Shown here in pieces: positions 5,639 through 8,651 of a DNA stretch of 8,651 bases. Origin of the DNA: VRUE01 sp035701465 (GTDB lineage Bacteria > Actinomycetota > Thermoleophilia > Solirubrobacterales > 70-9); the NCBI GenBank assembly GCA_035701465.1, contig DASSMU010000247.1, positions 1 to 8,651 on the forward strand. The letters run 5' to 3'. The translations under genes were made by a program, and so were the position numbers. The notes beneath the pieces were generated by a model. The model had not been told where the DNA came from. It saw nothing but the letters and a program-made list of their open reading frames with translations, and made no database searches. How positions within the stretch are numbered: position 1 is the stretch's first letter; every line of letters begins with the position of its first letter.

Positions 5639-6844
5639 GTGGATACTCTCTGCGTCGTGCCGATCCGGGCGACCAAACGCGGCGAGGAGCGGACTCCGCT
5701 CGACGGCAGCCACGACGTGCTGATCTGCGGGGCGAGTTTCGCCGGTCTCGCGGTGGCTCGGGAGCTGGCGGGTTCAGGCGCCGACGTGCTGGTCCTCGAC
5801 CGCTACGAGATCGGCGAGCGCCAGACATCGGCATGCGGCATCCCCACCGAGTGGCTGCGGGCAATGGGGCTGATGGGGGCCGAGCGGCAGCGCTTCGACT
5901 CGCTGCTGATGCACACTCCTCACGGCGATTCCCGCTTCCGCCTGCCCTGGACCTTCTCCACCTTCGACTACCGCGAGCTCTGCGAGCTGCTCTGGCGCGA
6001 CTGCGACGCTCGCTTCGAGACGGCGAAGGTGAACGGCCGCGCCCGCCCGGCCAACGGCGACGGCGCGATCGCGATCGAGACCGACCGCGGCACGATCCGC
6101 GCGCCGCTGGTAGTCGACGCCCTCGGCTGGCGCCGGGTGCTGGCCAGCGGCGACGGCTACCAGCCGCCCGACGCGCCGCTCTCGCGCGGGCTCGAGGTCC
6201 ATCCCGAGGGTCAGGGCGACGACCTGGAGGTCTGGATCGACCGCCGCTACGTCCCGGCCGGCTACGGCTGGTCGTTCCCGGCCCGCGACGAGCTGAGGAT
6301 CGGCGTCGGCTCCTTCGACCCCCGCTTCCACGTCCGCGCCACCACGGAGCTGCTCGCCGAAGACCTCGACGCCGACCGGGTCCGCTACCAGGGCAACTGG
6401 ATCCCCCACAAGCTGCGTCATGGCACCGAGGGGGGCGTCTTCTTCGCCGGCGACTCGGCCGGCCACTGCCTGCCGCTCAGCGCCGAGGGGATACGCACCG
6501 CGCTCTACTTCGGGATCGCACTCGGCCGGGAGCTGCGCGACGTCGTCGACGGCCGAAAGAACCGCGAGCAGGCGGCGACACGCTACGCCGAGTTCAACGA
6601 CTCGCACGAGTGGAAGTTCCGCTGGATGCTGCGCGTGCAGCGCCTCGTCCCCAGGATCCCCCCGCGGCTGCTCGGGCCGCTCGTGCGCCTGCTCGGAGCC
6701 AAGCGCTTCGTCGACTGGTCCTTCGACCACTACCTGCGGATCGCGCCGCCCGAGTTCGCGACCTCAGCGAACGATCAGAACGGTGCCGGCGAACAGCAGC
6801 AGGACCCCGAGTACGCGCTCGGGGCTGAGCGGAACCTGGTCTAG
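5639..6844 (+). CDS. FAD-dependent oxidoreductase, geranylgeranyl reductase-like
   Basis: A flavoprotein of the geranylgeranyl reductase/PHBH-like superfamily, possibly acting on an isoprenoid chain (quinone or lipid), though the substrate cannot be read from sequence. The Rossmann fold starts with DVLICGASFAGLAVARELA (about residues 26-44), a G-x-S-x-x-G variant of the GxGxxG motif, followed by VLVLDR. The middle contains GYGWSFPARDELRIGVGS (about 208-225), the family's YGWxFP...vGxG signature. FFAGDSAGHCLPLSAEGI (about 268-285) is the second FAD motif, binding the ribityl and diphosphate. The rest is a helical C-terminus. The start is uncertain: a TTG at 5633 lies inside the -10-like GATAAT, so I prefer the GTG at 5639 (401 residues), but GTGs at 5657 and 5717 are possible. 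The last 26 residues lie antisense to the convergent transporter gene and look unlike the family. Confidence 0.8.
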   Translation: MDTLCVVPIRATKRGEERTPLDGSHDVLICGASFAGLAVARELAGSGADVLVLDRYEIGERQTSACGIPTEWLRAMGLMGAERQRFDSLLMHTPHGDSRFRLPWTFSTFDYRELCELLWRDCDARFETAKVNGRARPANGDGAIAIETDRGTIRAPLVVDALGWRRVLASGDGYQPPDAPLSRGLEVHPEGQGDDLEVWIDRRYVPAGYGWSFPARDELRIGVGSFDPRFHVRATTELLAEDLDADRVRYQGNWIPHKLRHGTEGGVFFAGDSAGHCLPLSAEGIRTALYFGIALGRELRDVVDGRKNREQAATRYAEFNDSHEWKFRWMLRVQRLVPRIPPRLLGPLVRLLGAKRFVDWSFDHYLRIAPPEFATSANDQNGAGEQQQDPEYALGAERNLV

Positions 6845-7201
6845 GCCGAAGAGGCCGAGGCGGTCGATCGCAACCGAGGCGGTCAGCTGACCCGCGACCG
6901 TCATCGCCGCCACGCCCCCGGCGCCGATCGCGCTGACGGCGATCAGCGCGTTGGCGACGTAGAGGGCTCCGAGCAGGCCGCCGAGCAGGTAGTACCAGCT
7001 GACGTCGAAGGTCGAGCCGAGGCCTCCCGCCCTGCCACTGAGGACGACGATCGCGGAGAGGGCGACCGTGCCGACGAGGAACGAGACGAGCGCCGCCGGC
7101 AGGCTCCCGGTCGCCTTGCCCAAGCCGGCGTTGATCGGCGCCTGCAGTGCGATCAACCCCCCGGCAAGAGCTGTCAACAGCACGGCCAGTCCCCGGTCCA
7201 T
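6764..7201 (-). CDS. Small DMT-family transporter, YdcZ-like
   Basis: A 145-residue membrane protein with about four to five hydrophobic helices, matching the YdcZ type of half-size drug/metabolite transporters (about 150 residues, thought to work as dimers). It shows GGLIALQAPINAGLGKATGS (14-33), LVSFLVGTVALSAIVVLSG, YYLLGGLLGALYVANALIAVSAIGAGGVAAMTVAGQLTASVAIDRLGLFGL (70-120) and VLGVLLLFAGTVLIV (130-144); GGLLGA and TVAGQL are the most telling. The ATG at 7201 places the first helix at residues 3-22. No good Shine-Dalgarno is visible (GTTGG next to the ATG). The stop at 6766-6764 lies 81 nt inside the convergent oxidoreductase reading frame, so the two transcripts overlap. Divergent from the sigma-factor gene. 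Substrate unknown. Confidence 0.85.
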   Translation of the reverse strand: MDRGLAVLLTALAGGLIALQAPINAGLGKATGSLPAALVSFLVGTVALSAIVVLSGRAGGLGSTFDVSWYYLLGGLLGALYVANALIAVSAIGAGGVAAMTVAGQLTASVAIDRLGLFGLDQVPLSPERVLGVLLLFAGTVLIVR

Positions 7202-7417
7202 CCAACGGTCATATCAGTATTCGCGGCAGTATTCGGCGTTGAGTTCGCCTTTTCACCTCCAATAGCACCGGAAAAGACGAAGTCACTCTTTTCAGACCTG
7301 GTCCTCCGGGCTAACCCCGGCGTGATCTTGATCATTCGTCCGTGTTGCAGTGGATGGCTGGGTCAACTGAACCTGGCTGCCGTTGGATCGGTACCTCCGA
7401 ACGCCATCCAGACCCAG
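7202..7417. promoter_or_regulatory. Divergent spacer between ydcZ-like and sigma-factor genes
   Basis: This 216-nt gap has lower GC than its surroundings and must carry both promoters. It holds a direct repeat, CAGTATTCG at 7215-7223 and 7227-7235 (12-nt period), just upstream of the transporter start. It also holds an inverted repeat GAAAAGA (7271-7277)/TCTTTTC (7287-7293) and a short GC stem CCGGG (7306-7310)/CCCGG (7316-7320). No clear -35/-10 pair can be assigned to either gene, so the regulatory role is inferred from position. Confidence 0.35.
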
Positions 7418-8651
7418 ATGCCACCGCCTGCAGAGGGATTCGCCGCCCGTCTCGTCCTCGGCCCAGCGCTGCGGACGCAGCCGGACCGGCGCCTGGTCGC
7501 ACTCGTGCGCGACGGCTACGAGACCGCGTTCGACGAGATCGTCCGTCGTTACGGCGGTCCGCTGCGCCGCTACGCGGCCGCGATCGTCGGAGGCCGGTCC
7601 GAGGACGTCACCCAGGACGCCTTCTCCAAGGCGCTGCTGGCGCTGCGGCGAGACGACGCGGAGATCGAATTGCGTCCCTGGCTCTACCGGATCGTCCGCA
7701 ACACCGCGCTCAACGACCTTCGCGCCCGCCCGCCCGCTGCGGAGGCGCTGGCCGAGACGCTTGCCGGCGGCCGCGACCCGGCCGAGGAGCTGGAGCGTCG
7801 CGAAGAGCTGGCCGAGCTGATCCGGCGACTGCGGACGCTGCCCGAATCCCAGCGGGCGGCGATCGTGATGCGCGAGCTGGAAGGGCTCGGCCACGAGGAG
7901 ATCGCGACAGTGCTGGGGCTCAGCGGCGGCGGCGCCCGGCAGGCGATCCACCGGGCGCGAACGACACTGCGCGACGGCCTCGGCATGCTGCTCCCGATGC
8001 CGGCGCTGAAAGCACTGCTGGCAGGAAGCTCATCGCCTTCCATCGAAGCTGCCGCCGGTGCTGCAGGCGCGGGTGGCGCCGGGGTGGTGCTCAAGGCCGC
8101 GACCGCCACGGTGCTGGTGGTCGGAGCCATCGGGGCGGGCACCGCCATCGATCACGGCAGGCGCCACGAGGAGCCGACCACCGCAGGCGTTGCTCGCCTG
8201 CGCAGTGGCGATCGCCTCCGAACCGTCAGAGCCGACTCGCAAGCGGAACCATCGCATGAGAGCACCACCGCTAGTCCCGCGCAGGACACCAGCGACGGAA
8301 GCCCAGGCGGCAGGCGCAGTGCCGGAGCGCAACTGGACCCGATTGAGCAAGGCCACGGACCCGGAAGCCGCGGCGGAAGCCAGGAGCCTGCCCCGGCACC
8401 GGGAGACGTGCCGCACGGCGGGAGCCGTGCGGCAGGACCGAGTCCGGGAAACGACAATGGCGGCAACGACCCGACCAGCCAAAACAGCGACCAGGGCTCG
8501 GACGGGTCGTCAGGTTCCGGCGAGGGATCAGGTGGCGACGGTGCCGAAAGCGACAGCTCAGGGTCCGGGGACGGATCGGTCACCTCTACCAGCGACGACT
8601 CCTCCTCGGGCGACAGTCCGGAATCGAACAGCAGTCCAGATTCAGGCGACG
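7418..8651 (+). CDS. ECF-like sigma factor with membrane anchor and extracytoplasmic tail (3' end off window)
   Basis: A sigma-70 family factor of the ECF size with an unusual C-terminus; 411 residues are visible and the frame is still open. Region 2 is at about 26-101 (DGYETAFDEIVRRYGGPLRRYA, then EDVTQDAFSKALLAL and WLYRIVRNTALNDLR). Region 4 is at about 130-187 (LIRRLRTLPESQRAAIVMRELEGLGHEEIATVLGLSGGGARQAIHRARTTL), with the HTH at LGHEEIATVLGLSGGGARQAI. After a Gly/Ala linker, 222-244 is one hydrophobic helix (VLKAATATVLVVGAIGAGTAI), followed by a tail of at least 165 residues of low complexity rich in Ser, Gly, Asp and Pro. No zinc-binding anti-sigma motif is seen. The likely layout is sigma domains inside, helix in the membrane, tail outside, implying release by proteolysis. 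The ATG at 7418 has no Shine-Dalgarno. A GTG at 7322 is in frame but adds 32 residues unlike any sigma N-terminus. Confidence 0.85.
   Translation, partial: MPPPAEGFAARLVLGPALRTQPDRRLVALVRDGYETAFDEIVRRYGGPLRRYAAAIVGGRSEDVTQDAFSKALLALRRDDAEIELRPWLYRIVRNTALNDLRARPPAAEALAETLAGGRDPAEELERREELAELIRRLRTLPESQRAAIVMRELEGLGHEEIATVLGLSGGGARQAIHRARTTLRDGLGMLLPMPALKALLAGSSSPSIEAAAGAAGAGGAGVVLKAATATVLVVGAIGAGTAIDHGRRHEEPTTAGVARLRSGDRLRTVRADSQAEPSHESTTASPAQDTSDGSPGGRRSAGAQLDPIEQGHGPGSRGGSQEPAPAPGDVPHGGSRAAGPSPGNDNGGNDPTSQNSDQGSDGSSGSGEGSGGDGAESDSSGSGDGSVTSTSDDSSSGDSPESNSSPDSGD

Noticed and set aside
5774..6730. Minus-strand ORF of 318 residues opposite the oxidoreductase
   Set aside because: It has no recognisable motif, while the plus frame has both FAD motifs in order.
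7342..8259. Plus-strand ORF of 305 residues overlapping the sigma factor
   Set aside because: It is Arg/Pro/Ala-rich in another frame; the sigma region 2 and region 4 motifs lie in the frame starting at 7418.
8152..8583. Minus-strand ORF of 143 residues opposite the sigma-factor tail
   Set aside because: Its Pro/Ser/Asp-rich start is only the antisense of the Ser/Gly/Asp tail; no start signal is seen.
1..8651. CRISPR array, tRNA, rRNA, transposase or phage genes
   Set aside because: I looked for regularly spaced repeats, cloverleaf-like sequences and typical recombinase motifs and saw none.

Overview
The window is GC-rich and densely packed, with frequent GTG starts and ORFs on both strands. 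Together with the style of the proteins (a ribosomal protein S1 with four S1 domains and a long acidic tail, a coaE followed by a lytic transglycosylase, a sigma factor carrying its own membrane anchor), this suggests a chromosomal segment of a high-GC Gram-positive actinobacterium. The Thermoleophilia/Solirubrobacterales are my best guess, but that is inference from protein style and no marker gene proves it. I see no transposase, integrase, CRISPR array, tRNA or rRNA.

Layout. Positions 1-211 hold no gene but are full of secondary structure: a 9-bp terminator-like hairpin at the left edge, a smaller hairpin, a 25-nt motif that recurs at 4001, and a very strong long hairpin ending 9 nt before the first gene. 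Next come two plus-strand genes: a DoxX-like membrane protein and a small single-domain XRE (HTH) regulator with a repeat-rich upstream region. They converge on a long minus-strand block read from about 5620 down to 949: rpsA, coaE, a membrane-anchored lytic transglycosylase, an MFS exporter and an unrecognised membrane-anchored protein. From coaE onward each junction is an NTGA stop/start overlap (ATGA, then apparently CTGA, then GTGA), so the four genes look translationally coupled. The rpsA-coaE spacer is filled by a nested inverted repeat whose outer arm begins right after the rpsA stop codon.

rpsA is divergent from a plus-strand FAD-dependent oxidoreductase of the geranylgeranyl reductase type; their starts are only about 20 nt apart and may be leaderless. 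The oxidoreductase converges on, and overlaps by 81 nt, a small YdcZ-type DMT transporter gene. A 216-nt divergent spacer with short repeats leads to the last gene, an ECF-like sigma factor with a predicted transmembrane helix and a long Ser/Gly/Asp-rich tail that runs off the right edge.

The genes do not form one pathway. rpsA and coaE are core functions (translation, CoA synthesis); the transglycosylase, the exporter and the membrane-anchored proteins concern the cell envelope. The most unusual features are the shared intergenic repeat, the probable CTG start of the exporter, the tail-to-tail gene overlap and the self-tethered sigma factor.
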